In this document: positions 7,879-15,912 of the stretch, piece by piece
Layout: each line of letters opens with the position of its first letter
How positions within the stretch are numbered: the stretch's first letter is position 1
Origin: CAZHAC01 sp964383855
GTDB lineage: Bacteria; Chloroflexota; Dormibacteria; Dormibacterales; Dormibacteraceae
Direction of reading: 5' to 3'
DNA: 51,253 nt
NCBI GenBank assembly: GCA_964383855.1
Contig: CAYLIP010000011.1
Coordinates: 1-51,253 of the forward strand
Program-made: the position numbers and the translations under genes
The notes under the pieces: generated by a model
What the model was told of the DNA's origin: nothing
Seen by the model: only the letters and a program-made list of their open reading frames with translations
The model's database searches: none

Positions 7879-7966
7879 AACCACAGTGGTTGCCCGCTGA
7901 CCCACCCCCAAACCCCCCACCCAAGGGGGACGTGGCCCAGCTTAGGCGGGGTGTCAACAGTGGTTG
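7879..7966. repeat. Two copies of ACAGTGGTTG upstream of the spermidine-synthase-like gene
   Basis: The ten-base sequence occurs at 7883-7892 and 7957-7966, in the same orientation and 74 bases apart, close to seven helical turns. The first copy is inside the palindrome AACCACAGTGGTT (7879-7891). The rest of the 248-base intergenic stretch 7824-8071 holds the C-run tract but no ORF that I would support. The spacing suggests binding sites for one regulator. Confidence 0.35.
7901..7922 (-). promoter_or_regulatory. G-quadruplex-forming tract upstream of a membrane enzyme gene
   Basis: The minus strand carries four G runs of 3, 6, 5 and 3 bases separated by loops of 1, 3 and 1 bases (T, TTT, T). 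This fits the canonical G3+N1-7 quadruplex pattern. It lies 78-99 bases upstream of the start at 7823, on the coding strand of that gene. Confidence 0.45.
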
Positions 7967-8071
7967 TGAAGACGGCGGTCATCGCATCCGAGCCGGGCGG
8001 GGGCAGAGGCTGTCCGGGTCGATCCGAAGGGCCGCCCGGGCCGGGGCCCGGAGTACCGGCGGCCGGCCGGC

Positions 8072-8998
8072 TCAGGCGCCCGGCGGCATCTGCTCGACCC
8101 ACCGCCGGGTCGCCTCGTCCATGGGGACCGGCAGCCGCACCCTGACCTCGGCAAAGAGATCGCCGGCCGGGCCGCCCTTGGGGTCCGGCATCCCCAGTCC
8201 GCGCAGGCGAAGCCGCGTCCCGTTCTGGGTCTCCGGCTTGATCCCGAGCTTGACGCGACCGCCCTTCAGCGTCGGCACCTCCACCTCCCCGCCGCGCAGG
8301 CAGGTCTCCAGCGGCACCGAGACCGTGGTGCGCAGGTTGCGGCCCTCACGGATGAAGTTGGGGTCGGGCGCGATCTCCACGCGCGCCCGCAGGCCGGGCA
8401 CGCGCAGCACGGTCCCATCTCCGACCCCCGCCGGCACCGAGACCTCGAGGCGCCGCCCATCGGGCAGTTCGACCCGGCGCGCGGTGCCGGCGAAGGCCTC
8501 CTGGAGGCTGATCGGCACGGTTCCCTCGGCCTCCACGGGCGCCGCCTGGCGGCTGCGTCCACCGCTTCGCCGGCCCCCGCCGAAGATCGATCCAAAGAGG
8601 TCCTCGACGCCGCCGCCGCCGCGGCCGCCGCCTCCGAAGATGCGGGCGAAATCCTCCTCGGAGACGTTGCTGTACTCGACCCGGGAGCCGTCGCCCCCGA
8701 ACCCGCCGAAGCCGCCAAACCCGCCCCGGCCCCGGGCACCGGCCTGGCCGGGATCGACGCCGGCCGCCTTGGCCGCCTGCCAGTCGGAACCGAAGGCGTC
8801 GTAGAGCTTGCGCTTCTCGGGATCCGAAAGCACCTCGTGCGCCTCGCTGATCTCCTTGAAGCGGCGCTCCGCCTCCTTCTCCTGGTTGACGTCCGGGTGG
8901 AACTTGCGGGCCAGCTTGCGGAAGGCCGAGGAGATCTCCTTGGCCGAGGCCTTCCGGTCCACCCCGAGGACGTCGTAAAAGTCGGTCGTCTTCGGCAT
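8072..8998 (-). CDS. cbpA: DnaJ-like co-chaperone without zinc domain (CbpA type)
   Basis: 308 residues. The N-terminal J domain (about residues 5-70) carries the HPD triad in KFHPDVN, which stimulates DnaK ATPase. A Gly/Phe-rich linker (about 100-150) with repeated GGFGG units follows. Two C-terminal substrate-binding beta domains are marked by VPISLQEAFAG and LRLRGLGMP. The four CxxCxGxG zinc repeats of full DnaJ are absent, so this is the class-II/CbpA form. No dnaK or grpE lies next to it. It ends at a run of Pro/Gly, and the next gene downstream on the strand is 250 bases away. Confidence 0.9.
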   Translation of the reverse strand: MPKTTDFYDVLGVDRKASAKEISSAFRKLARKFHPDVNQEKEAERRFKEISEAHEVLSDPEKRKLYDAFGSDWQAAKAAGVDPGQAGARGRGGFGGFGGFGGDGSRVEYSNVSEEDFARIFGGGGRGGGGVEDLFGSIFGGGRRSGGRSRQAAPVEAEGTVPISLQEAFAGTARRVELPDGRRLEVSVPAGVGDGTVLRVPGLRARVEIAPDPNFIREGRNLRTTVSVPLETCLRGGEVEVPTLKGGRVKLGIKPETQNGTRLRLRGLGMPDPKGGPAGDLFAEVRVRLPVPMDEATRRWVEQMPPGA

Positions 8999-9008
8999 CG
9001 CAGGATTC

Positions 9009-9632
9009 TTACCCGGAACCGAGGTCGATGATTCGCGGCTCCACGCGCCCGTCGCCGAACTCGAGGATGCCGACCGAAGGTCGCACGACGCGGCGCCGGT
9101 GGCGGATCACCTGCAGCCAGCTCCACTCGAACCACCCGGGTCCGCGGGCAAGCCTCCGCTCGGCTGCGGCCCGATCGGTCTGGTAGACCGCGCCCGGGTT
9201 GAAGATCAGCCCCGGGCCGGAGCGATCGACGGCCGGCAGGTGAGTGTGCCCGTAGACGATCACGTCGGCCTCCGGGAACCGAGAGCGGAGGTGCGCGTGG
9301 AGCCCGGGATGGGGCCACAGGTAGCCGAGCGAGATGGTCCCGATGAAGGTCACCGGCTCCTCGATCAGGCGAGTGCGGTTGCCGTGCACGAGCGCGACCT
9401 GGCGCCCGGCGACCTCCAGGATGCGCTCCCGGGGCAGGTCGAGCCCGGGATCGTGGTCCCCGCGGACCGCCTCGACCGGAGCCAGGGCCCGCAGCCTCTC
9501 GAGCGTCTCCAGTCCCCCGACGTCGCCCGCGTGGAGGATCAGCTCGCAGCCCTGGAGAGCGCCGAAGACCTCCTCGGGCAGGCGGTCCAGAAACTCCGGG
9601 CAGTGGGTGTCGGCGATCACGCCTACTCGCAC
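9009..9632 (-). CDS. Metallophosphoesterase, YfcE/MJ0936 phosphodiesterase type
   Basis: 207 residues from a GTG at 9632, chosen because the family begins M-x-V-G-V-I-A-D-T-H. The calcineurin-like metal-binding motifs are all present: GVIADTH, HAGDVGG, RGDHD (in place of the usual GNCD), VHGN and YGHTHLP. These residues coordinate two metal ions for phosphodiester hydrolysis; family members act on cyclic nucleotides or model diesters and are cytoplasmic. The Asn of the GN(H/C)D motif is replaced by Asp, a variant seen in the family. An alternative TTG start at 9650 is possible. A ten-codon leader ORF overlaps this start. Confidence 0.85.
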   Translation of the reverse strand: MRVGVIADTHCPEFLDRLPEEVFGALQGCELILHAGDVGGLETLERLRALAPVEAVRGDHDPGLDLPRERILEVAGRQVALVHGNRTRLIEEPVTFIGTISLGYLWPHPGLHAHLRSRFPEADVIVYGHTHLPAVDRSGPGLIFNPGAVYQTDRAAAERRLARGPGWFEWSWLQVIRHRRRVVRPSVGILEFGDGRVEPRIIDLGSG

Positions 9633-9655
9633 AACAGCCACTCTAACCAAGCCAT
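9623..9655 (-). CDS. Possible ten-codon leader peptide overlapping the phosphodiesterase start
   Basis: ATG at 9655 is preceded by a clean GGAGG with normal spacing and encodes MAWLEWLLCE before a TAG. The stop lies a few bases inside the phosphodiesterase gene in another frame. It could deliver ribosomes to that weak GTG start by coupling. Its small size makes it tentative. Confidence 0.3.
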   Translation of the reverse strand: MAWLEWLLCE

Positions 9656-9681
9656 GACGCCTCCAACATTCATAAATCGAC

Positions 9682-9711
9682 TTGACAAAATGGTAAAGAC
9701 CGGTTTCTATT
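9682..9711 (+). promoter_or_regulatory. Promoter of the DUF4097/DUF2089/MFS operon
   Basis: A perfect TTGACA (9682-9687) and TCTATT (9706-9711) with an 18-base spacer. Transcription would begin at about 9718-9719, on the ATG itself, which predicts a leaderless mRNA. The local A+T-rich stretch is unusual in this window. Confidence 0.6.
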
Positions 9712-9718
9712 TATCGCC

Positions 9719-10510
9719 ATGAGCGACGAACGACGCCGAATCGTGGAACTGGTGGCCCGCGGCCAGCTGTCGCCGGAAGAGGCGGCGGCGAGGCTCGAAC
9801 AGCTCGAACCCGCGGCCCTGCCGCCCCCCAGTCCGGGCGCGACCCTTCCCCCGCCGGCGTCCTCCGCGCCGATGGAGCCGGGCGTCAAGCGGGTGCGGAT
9901 CGAGCTCGAGGTCGGCACCGTTCGCGTCTACGGCGATGCTTCGGTCGCGGGCGCCGCCGCCGCCGGACCTCACGTCGCCAAGCGCGACGGCGACACGCTC
10001 GTCATCCGCAGCACGGGGGACGACGACGCCGAGGGCTTCGTCTTCGGGCGCCGGGGCTTCAGCGCCCGCATCGGGGGCCGCGCCATCAAGCGCGTCGACG
10101 TGCGCATGAACCCGCGGCTGGCGCTGGATTTGAAGGTGCAGGCGGGCGAGGTGCGGGTCGAGGGCGTGGAAGGGCCGATCGACGGCCAGCTCCAGGCCGG
10201 CTCGATCCGCATGGAGGGCTTCCGCCAGCCGATCACGATGAACGTCCAGGCCGGCCAGGTTCGGGGCCGGGGCCGGCTCGACTCCGGCACCTCCCGCATC
10301 CGCTGCGAGGCGGGCAGCGTGCGGCTGGAGCTCGAGCGAGGTTCCAGCGTCAAGGTCCGCGCCCGCTCGGTGCTGGGTCCGGTGACCGTCGACGGCGACC
10401 AGGTGGTGATGGTCGGCGGGGGCACCCGCGAGATGCAGATCGGAAGTGGCGCCGGCACGCTGGAGATCGACTCCAGCCTCGGCGAGGTGAGGGTGGACAG
10501 CGACCGATGA
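9719..10510 (+). CDS. SHOCT-like plus DUF4097-type beta-repeat protein
   Basis: 263 residues. An N-terminal helical segment, RRRIVELVARGQLSPEEAAA (about 5-24), resembles the short SHOCT-like helix pair. A Pro-rich linker follows, then from about residue 55 a right-handed beta-solenoid-like repeat with valine/glycine strands (LEVGTVRVYG, VQAGEVRVEG, LQAGSIRMEG, VQAGQVRGRG, CEAGSVRLEL). Each turn has the A-G-x-[VI]-R pattern typical of DUF4097 putative adhesin domains. There is no signal peptide or TM segment, so it is probably cytoplasmic. It is first in an operon with a DUF2089 regulator (ATGA overlap), a common pairing that suggests a shared regulatory role; the function is unknown. Confidence 0.8.
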   Translation: MSDERRRIVELVARGQLSPEEAAARLEQLEPAALPPPSPGATLPPPASSAPMEPGVKRVRIELEVGTVRVYGDASVAGAAAAGPHVAKRDGDTLVIRSTGDDDAEGFVFGRRGFSARIGGRAIKRVDVRMNPRLALDLKVQAGEVRVEGVEGPIDGQLQAGSIRMEGFRQPITMNVQAGQVRGRGRLDSGTSRIRCEAGSVRLELERGSSVKVRARSVLGPVTVDGDQVVMVGGGTREMQIGSGAGTLEIDSSLGEVRVDSDR

Positions 10511-10875
10511 GCAATGCTCGACCGGCCCCCCGCAACTGCCCGGTCTGCGGCAACGTGCTCACGCTGACCAGGCTCAGCTGCCACGCCTGCGAGACCGAGC
10601 TGTCGGGCAACTTCGAGTCCTGCGAGTTCTGCGCGCTGTCGCCAGAGGAGCGCGACGTCCTTCGCGTCTTCCTCGCCTCGCGGGGAAACATGAAGGACCT
10701 CGAGCGCCACCTGGGCGTCAGCTACCCCACGGCTCGCGCCCGCTTCGACGCTCTGCTCGCCAAGCTCAACCTCGAGCCCTCCCGCCCAGCCGCCCCACCC
10801 CCTGGCCGCGTGGAGCTGCTGGAGCGTGTCGCGAGGGGCGAGGTCGACATCGACGAGGCAATGGAGCAGCTATGA
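10507..10875 (+). CDS. DUF2089 family zinc-ribbon/HTH protein
   Basis: 122 residues. The N-terminal zinc ribbon has CPVCG (residues 11-15) and CHAC (about 26-29), with a further CEFC. A helical region with GNMKDLERHLGVSYPTARAR looks like a helix-turn-helix that could bind DNA. The C-terminal GRVELLERVARGEVDIDEAM repeats the SHOCT-like helix pair of the upstream protein. Residues 33-60 (SGNFESCEFCALSPEERDVL) match the DUF2089 pattern. ATG overlaps the previous stop, and its own stop overlaps the MFS start, so the three genes form one translationally coupled operon. A transcriptional regulator is likely but unproven. Confidence 0.85.
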   Translation: MSNARPAPRNCPVCGNVLTLTRLSCHACETELSGNFESCEFCALSPEERDVLRVFLASRGNMKDLERHLGVSYPTARARFDALLAKLNLEPSRPAAPPPGRVELLERVARGEVDIDEAMEQL

Positions 10876-12104
10876 CGAGCGAGCCGATGGCCGCGCCCGT
10901 CGTGGCCGCACCGCGGGGGCTTGCGTCGCCCCGCTTCCTGCTCTACTGGGCCGCCCAGAGCGCAACCGTCGCCGCCGAGATGTTCTCCTACGTCGCGCTG
11001 GGCTGGGTCACCCTCCAGCTGACCGGCTCGGCGGCGGCGGTCGGCGCCGTCCTGGCCACCCAGGCGATCCCGCGCGCCGTCCTGATGCTGCTGGGAGGCG
11101 TCCTCAGCGACCGGTTCACGTCCCTCCGGATGATGGCCGCGAGCGCCGCCGCCCGCGCCCTCCTCCTCGGGCTGTTCGCGGGGCTCGTCATCTCGGGCCG
11201 GGGAGCCGTGTGGGAGGTTTTCGTGGCCGCCGGTGGACTCGGCGTGATCGGCGCCTTCTTCTACCCCGCGCGCAGCGCGGCGCTCCCCTCGGTCGTCGAC
11301 CCGGAGCACCTCGAGAGCGCCAACTCGTGGATCCTGGTGGCGACCCAGCTCGCCGTGATCGGCGGGCCCGCGCTGGCGGGGCTGGTCGTGGCGCACTCCG
11401 GGACCGGGACAGCGTTCGCCATCGATGCCGGCGGTTTCGCGGTGGCGGCCGCCGCCCTCCTGCCCCTGCTCCGCCAGGCGGCGAACGCCCCGACCCGGTC
11501 GTCATCTGGCCTGCTGCGCGATGTGGCGGTCGGGATTCGGCACATGTGGGAGGACCCGACACGGCGGGCGCTGATGGCGGTCATCGTCGTGCTCAACTTC
11601 GCAGTCAACGGACCCTTCGAGGTCGGCGTCACGGTCCTGGCCCGCGAGCGCTGGGGCGGCCCGCTCGCCCTGGGTACGATCGTCGGCGCCTTCGGCCTCG
11701 GCTCGCTGGCGGGCGCGGTCGTCGTGAGCAAGCTCCGTGGCCGGCTGCGGCTGGGGTGGGCGATGATCGCGGTCTGCGCAGCCTTCGGGCTCGGGTTCCC
11801 GCTGCTCGGGCTCTTCCCATCGCCCTGGCCGGCGGCCGCGGTCACCGCCGCGATCGCCACAGTCAACGCCTGCGTCACCGTCGTCGGCCTCGCCTGGCTC
11901 CAGCGCAACACTCCCGGCGACCTGATCGGCCGGGTGATGTCGGTCGTGTTGACGGGCTCGATGGCGGTGGCCCCTCTCTCCTACGCGATAGCGGGCGTCC
12001 TGGTGGCGGTTTCGATCGAGCTGCCGTTCGCCGCCAGCGGGGCCCTGTCCCTGGCCCTCGCGGCCGCCACCTTGCTCAGCCGGACGGTGCGCGCCGCCCG
12101 CTGA
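10872..12104 (+). CDS. Major facilitator superfamily exporter (EntS-like)
   Basis: 410 residues with about 11-12 hydrophobic segments. The loop between helices 2 and 3 is GGVLSDRFTSLRMM, which matches the MFS G-x-x-x-D-R motif A. The overall layout matches MFS_3/EntS-type drug or siderophore exporters, with a second-half GLAWLQRNTPGDLIGRVMS segment conserved in that group. Substrate is unknown. It is third in the leaderless operon beginning at 9719, and the ATG overlaps the DUF2089 stop by four bases. The regulator-like gene upstream suggests expression in response to a toxic compound, which is inference. Confidence 0.85.
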   Translation: MTSEPMAAPVVAAPRGLASPRFLLYWAAQSATVAAEMFSYVALGWVTLQLTGSAAAVGAVLATQAIPRAVLMLLGGVLSDRFTSLRMMAASAAARALLLGLFAGLVISGRGAVWEVFVAAGGLGVIGAFFYPARSAALPSVVDPEHLESANSWILVATQLAVIGGPALAGLVVAHSGTGTAFAIDAGGFAVAAAALLPLLRQAANAPTRSSSGLLRDVAVGIRHMWEDPTRRALMAVIVVLNFAVNGPFEVGVTVLARERWGGPLALGTIVGAFGLGSLAGAVVVSKLRGRLRLGWAMIAVCAAFGLGFPLLGLFPSPWPAAAVTAAIATVNACVTVVGLAWLQRNTPGDLIGRVMSVVLTGSMAVAPLSYAIAGVLVAVSIELPFAASGALSLALAAATLLSRTVRAAR

Positions 12105-12136
12105 AGCCGGCTGGGCGGCGCGATAATTCGTCCGGT

Positions 12137-12916
12137 TTGTCCTACCTGATGTCCGGCCGGCAGTCGGAGCTCGACCGCCTCCAGCTCCAGTCCCGAGTCT
12201 GGGAGCCTGCCGGCGAGCGGCTGCTCCAGCGCCTGGGAGACGGAAGCGGGCTGCGCGCCGTCGATATCGGCTGCGGCGTCATGGGCTGGCTGCGCGCCCT
12301 CGCCCGGTGGGTCGGACCGGTCGGATCGGTGGTGGGAACCGACTCTCAACCGGAGATGCTGGCGGCCGCCTCCGAGTTCCTCGCGGCCGAGGGGATCGAG
12401 AACGCCGAACTGGTCGAGGACGACCTCTTTTCGACCTCGCTGCCGGCGGCGTCGTTTGACCTGGTGCATGCGCGGTTTGAGCTGGCTCCGCTCGGACGGT
12501 TCGAGGAGCAGATGGAGACCTACCGGAGGCTGGTGCGGCCGGGGGGCGTGATCGTCCTCGAGGACCCCGACTCGGCCTCCTGGCATTTCGTCCCCGAGGC
12601 GCCGGCGGCGCAGCGGCTGATCCGGCTGATCGAGGATGCGTTCCAGGTCGCCGGCGGCGACCTCAACGCCGGCCGGCGGATCCCCCAACTGCTCGGCCAG
12701 GGCGCCGAGCTCTCGGCCGAGTTGATCGCCCTGCCCGCAGGCCATCCGTACCTCCGGCTCCCGCTGCAGTTCGCGGCCTCCCTGGAGGCGCGCCTCCACA
12801 CGATCGCTTCCGCAAGCGAGGTGGCGGCCCTGCGCTCAGAGGCTGAGGTGGAGATAGCGGATCCGGGCCGCTGGGGGTTCCCTTTCACGCTCGTGCAGGG
12901 CTGGAAGCGCTTCTGA
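12137..12916 (+). CDS. Class I SAM-dependent methyltransferase
   Basis: 259 residues from a TTG at 12137. The family conserves a YLM motif near the N-terminus, which an ATG at 12149 would cut off. SAM motif I is AVDIGCGVMGWL, with one substitution from the usual GxGxG; motif II ends GTDSQPEM, and motif IV is FDLVHARF. GATAAT at 12122-12127 lies seven to ten bases before the TTG and fits a -10 box for a leaderless transcript. Substrate is unknown; the C-terminal half (QLLGQGAELSAELIALP) has the helical cap seen in UbiE/small-molecule methyltransferases. It is convergent with the E1 alpha gene. Confidence 0.82.
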   Translation: MSYLMSGRQSELDRLQLQSRVWEPAGERLLQRLGDGSGLRAVDIGCGVMGWLRALARWVGPVGSVVGTDSQPEMLAAASEFLAAEGIENAELVEDDLFSTSLPAASFDLVHARFELAPLGRFEEQMETYRRLVRPGGVIVLEDPDSASWHFVPEAPAAQRLIRLIEDAFQVAGGDLNAGRRIPQLLGQGAELSAELIALPAGHPYLRLPLQFAASLEARLHTIASASEVAALRSEAEVEIADPGRWGFPFTLVQGWKRF

Positions 12917-12944
12917 CCGCGGGGCGAGCTGTGGGCGAAAGCTC

Positions 12945-13943
12945 TCAGCCGCGCAGGTCCCAGACCTGGGTCTCCAGGTCCTCGGGGCGCGGATCCGGCT
13001 GCTGCTCGGCCCAGTCGGCCGCGTCGCTGGCCTCGCGCTCGCACTCGGCCCGAATGGCGGCGGCCTCCTCGGCCGGCAGCCAGCCGCGCTCCGCGAGCAG
13101 GGACTCGAAGCGGGCGACCGGGTCGTGGCGCGCCGCTTCCTCCAGCTCCCCGGACTCCCGGTACTTGTTCTGGTTGTCCTCGGAGGTGTGCGAGTTGATG
13201 CGCCAGATGCGGGCCTCGATGAAGGTCGGACCTTCGCCCCGCCGCGCTCGCGCCACCGCCTCCCGGCAGGCGTCCCAGCAGGCGGGCACGTCGGTGCCGT
13301 CGACGAGCACGCCCGGCATGCCGTAGCCGGCGGCGCGGACATGCAGGTCCGGATTCCCCGCCTGCAGGCGCAGGGGCACCGAGATCGCGTAGCCGTTGTT
13401 CTCGCAGACGAAGACCACGGGCAGCCTGTGGATGCCCGCGAAGTTGAGGGCCTCGTGAAAGTCGCCCTTGGAGGTGGAGCCGTCGCCGAAGGTGCACATG
13501 GTGACCGCGCCGTCCCCGCGCAGCTTGGACGCGTAGGCGATGCCGGCCGCCTTGGGGATCCAGGACGCGACCACCTGCGACACGGACGCGATCCGCAGGC
13601 GCGACGAGCCGAAGCAGCCGCCGGGAATGTTGCGCCCGGCGGTCATGGGATCGCCCGCCTTGGCGAAGACGGCGAGCATCCACTCGCGGGCCGTCAGGCC
13701 GCGGGTGACCGCGGAGGCGAGGCCACGGTAGTGCGGAACCAGCCAGTCGCCGGGCCCGTCGATCGCCGCCGCGGCCGCGACCTGGATGCCCTCGTGGCCG
13801 CGCGCCGAGCCGACGAAGGGGGCCCGGCCCTGCTTGACCAGCATGTGCATGCGGTCGTCGAGCGCCTTCGACATGCAGATCGCGCGGTGAAGGTTGAGGT
13901 ACTCGTCGCGGGTCGCGCCGGTGGCGGCGGCGGGCGCTGCCAT
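12945..13943 (-). CDS. 2-oxoacid dehydrogenase E1 component, alpha subunit (BCKDH/PDH type)
   Basis: 332 residues. The thiamine diphosphate motif runs from GDGSTSKGDFHEALNF to VFVCENN (about residues 165-198), and the family's HYRGLASAV and GSSRLRIAS loops are present. The phosphorylation-loop-like segment NSHTSEDNQNKYR is close to branched-chain 2-oxoacid dehydrogenases. E1 alpha pairs with an E1 beta subunit and E2/E3 to turn 2-oxoacids into acyl-CoA, but neither beta nor E2 is near. It follows the homocitrate-synthase-like gene by five bases, the last gene of the leuB-C-D-like operon. This suggests that its substrate is a 2-oxoacid made by those enzymes, or that the gene has been recruited there. 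Confidence 0.85.
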   Translation of the reverse strand: MAAPAAATGATRDEYLNLHRAICMSKALDDRMHMLVKQGRAPFVGSARGHEGIQVAAAAAIDGPGDWLVPHYRGLASAVTRGLTAREWMLAVFAKAGDPMTAGRNIPGGCFGSSRLRIASVSQVVASWIPKAAGIAYASKLRGDGAVTMCTFGDGSTSKGDFHEALNFAGIHRLPVVFVCENNGYAISVPLRLQAGNPDLHVRAAGYGMPGVLVDGTDVPACWDACREAVARARRGEGPTFIEARIWRINSHTSEDNQNKYRESGELEEAARHDPVARFESLLAERGWLPAEEAAAIRAECEREASDAADWAEQQPDPRPEDLETQVWDLRG

Positions 13944-13948
13944 GGCGC

Positions 13949-15388
13949 CTAGAAGCCCTCGCTCTGCCCGCTCATCGCGGTCGCGATCTCGACCACCTCG
14001 TCGGCGGAGACGCCCATGCCGTTCAGGTGCCCGTAGTAGGCGTTCGAGAACTCCCCGAAGTCGGCGCGCTCCGCGCGCTCCTCGCGGACCTTCTTCACCT
14101 CCTCCATGACGCGCCCCACCAGCTCCGCGTCATGGGGCACGCCGCCCGCCCGGAGCGCGTGCTCGATGACCAGCGCGCCCGAGTGCTTGCCGTAGACGTA
14201 CTCGATCTCGCCGCCCAGGTCGCCGGGCGGGATGAATTGGTAGATGAGCGGGTGGATCAGCATTCCCGCCGTGTGGATGCCGGACTCGTGCCGGAAGACG
14301 TTGAGGCCGATGCCGGGCTCCATCGGCTGGACCGGGATCCCGCTCCAGCGCTCCATCGCCCTGGCCAGGCGGCGCAGCCGCTCGTAGTGAAAGCCGGGGA
14401 TCTCGATCCCGAAGAGGTAGCGCAGCTGCAGCAGCACCTGGTGCATGGGCGCGTTGCCGCATCGCTCGCCGATGCCGTTGACGCTGGTCGTGAAGACCTC
14501 CGCCCCGCTTCCCAGCGCCACCACCGTGTTCCAGGCGCCGAGCCCGAGGTCGTTGTGGAAGTGCACGACCAGGGGCGCCTCGGGCGCCGCCGCCTTGATC
14601 CTGGGAATGTACTCGCGGACCGCGTAGGGCGAGTAGCAGCCGACCGTGTCCGGGGTGGAGGGACGCGTGCCGCCGGCCTCCAGGCCCTCCCGATGGATGC
14701 GCCCGATGTAGTCGGGGTCGGCGCGGGAGCCGTCCTCGCCGCCGAACTCGACCACCCTCGCGCCCTGCTCGCGGGCGTATGCGATCGCCTCCTTCAGCAT
14801 CCGGAGATTGGCCTCCCGGTACCACTCGATGGGCAGGTCGAGCCAGTCCTCCGACGGCATCCCCTCCCGGGCGAGCAAGGAGCGCCCCAGCTTGTACTTG
14901 ATGTGAAGGTCGGAGGCGCTGGTGAAGATGAAGTAGGAGACGGCGTCGCGCGCGTGGCCGAGCTCGTCGATGACGCGCATGGTGGCGTCGATGTCGCCCC
15001 GCGTCGAGCGCATCATGCAGAGCACCTCGAGGTCCTCGCGCAGCTCGCCCTTGCGGCGGCCCTCGAGCACGAGGCGCAGCGTCTCCCGCTCCGACTCGGA
15101 GACGGCCGGGAAGCCGACGTCCATGATGTGGACGCCGATCTCGCTCAGCTCGCGCGCAAGCTCGTACTTCACGGACGGCGAGATCGCCACCCCCGGCATC
15201 TGCTCGCCGTCCCGCAGGGTGTCGTCGTAGACGCGGATCCGGCCCGCGGGCGGGAACTGCAGATCGGAGAGGAAGTTCCGGGGATCGCGGACCAGCTCGT
15301 CGAGCGGCTCCTGGAGCTCGACCTGGGCCGAGACCGCCCCCGCCGGCCGCGAGCCGTGTCCCCTGCCCGCGGCCGGCTCTCCCGTCAC
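13949..15388 (-). CDS. Homocitrate/isopropylmalate/citramalate synthase-family enzyme
   Basis: 479 residues from a GTG at 15388 that overlaps the leuD-like stop (GTGA). It is a DRE-TIM metallolyase that condenses a 2-oxoacid with acetyl-CoA: DTLRDGEQMPG near residue 57, the metal-binding HFHNDLG, and NGIGERCGN. The C-terminal FRHESGIHTAG and VYGKHSG segments look more like NifV-type homocitrate synthases than LeuA. There is no clear LeuA-type regulatory domain, so leucine feedback is not expected. Its N-terminus carries about 45 extra residues. It is the third partner of an isomerase (two subunits) and a dehydrogenase. Leucine, isoleucine (citramalate) or lysine-type elongation are all possible; the product is not fixed by the sequence. 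Confidence 0.8.
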   Translation of the reverse strand: MTGEPAAGRGHGSRPAGAVSAQVELQEPLDELVRDPRNFLSDLQFPPAGRIRVYDDTLRDGEQMPGVAISPSVKYELARELSEIGVHIMDVGFPAVSESERETLRLVLEGRRKGELREDLEVLCMMRSTRGDIDATMRVIDELGHARDAVSYFIFTSASDLHIKYKLGRSLLAREGMPSEDWLDLPIEWYREANLRMLKEAIAYAREQGARVVEFGGEDGSRADPDYIGRIHREGLEAGGTRPSTPDTVGCYSPYAVREYIPRIKAAAPEAPLVVHFHNDLGLGAWNTVVALGSGAEVFTTSVNGIGERCGNAPMHQVLLQLRYLFGIEIPGFHYERLRRLARAMERWSGIPVQPMEPGIGLNVFRHESGIHTAGMLIHPLIYQFIPPGDLGGEIEYVYGKHSGALVIEHALRAGGVPHDAELVGRVMEEVKKVREERAERADFGEFSNAYYGHLNGMGVSADEVVEIATAMSGQSEGF

Positions 15389-15912
15389 CGGCCGGCGGCT
15401 CCCTGCTCGGCGAGGCGCTTGCGCACCCAGGGCACCAGGCCGCCCATCCTCATCAGCTCGGTCATGAATTCGGGGAAGGGCTCGGCACGGTACTCGTCGC
15501 CCTGGGTGAAGTTGCGGATGACGCCCTCTTCGAGGTCGACCTCCAGCTCGTCTCCCTCGCGCACCGCCTCCGCCGCCTGCGGCGACTGGAGGATGGGATA
15601 GCCGAGGTTGATCGAGTTGCGGAAGAAGATGCGGGCGAAGGAGTCGGCGATGACGCAGCTGATGCCCGCGCCACGGATGGCGATCGGTGCGATCTCGCGC
15701 GAGGAGCCGCAGCCGAAGTTGGCGCCGGCGACGATGATGTCGCCGGCTGCGACCCGGCCGCTGAAGCCCTCCCCCTTCTCGGGCACTCCCTCCATGGCGT
15801 GCTCGCCCAGCTTCTTCTCGTCGAGCGAGTAGATCGCGTACTTGGCCGGGATGATCTGGTCGGTGTCGACGTTGGCGCCGAAAGTCCAGGCGTGGCCGCG
15901 CAGCACATTCAT
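15385..15912 (-). CDS. leuD: 3-isopropylmalate dehydratase/homoaconitase small subunit
   Basis: 175 residues, the size of archaeal-type LeuD/HacB rather than the longer proteobacterial form. The swivelling aconitase domain is marked by NVDTDQIIPAKY (about 14-25) and GANFGCGSSREIAP (about 63-76), which binds the substrate carboxylate. ATG at 15912 overlaps the large-subunit stop as ATGA, so the two subunits are coupled. It forms a heterodimer with the upstream gene product to move the hydroxyl group of the malate intermediate. The longer frame to 16107 is a shadow. Confidence 0.88.
   Translation of the reverse strand: MNVLRGHAWTFGANVDTDQIIPAKYAIYSLDEKKLGEHAMEGVPEKGEGFSGRVAAGDIIVAGANFGCGSSREIAPIAIRGAGISCVIADSFARIFFRNSINLGYPILQSPQAAEAVREGDELEVDLEEGVIRNFTQGDEYRAEPFPEFMTELMRMGGLVPWVRKRLAEQGAAGR

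Noticed and set aside
5881..7920. Long minus-strand frame of 679 codons
   Set aside because: Arg/Pro/Gly-rich shadow of the thioesterase and spermidine-synthase-like genes; no domain signature.
10826..12148. N-terminal extension of the methyltransferase frame
   Set aside because: This part lies over the MFS gene in another frame and has shadow composition; only the part from 12137 matches the family.
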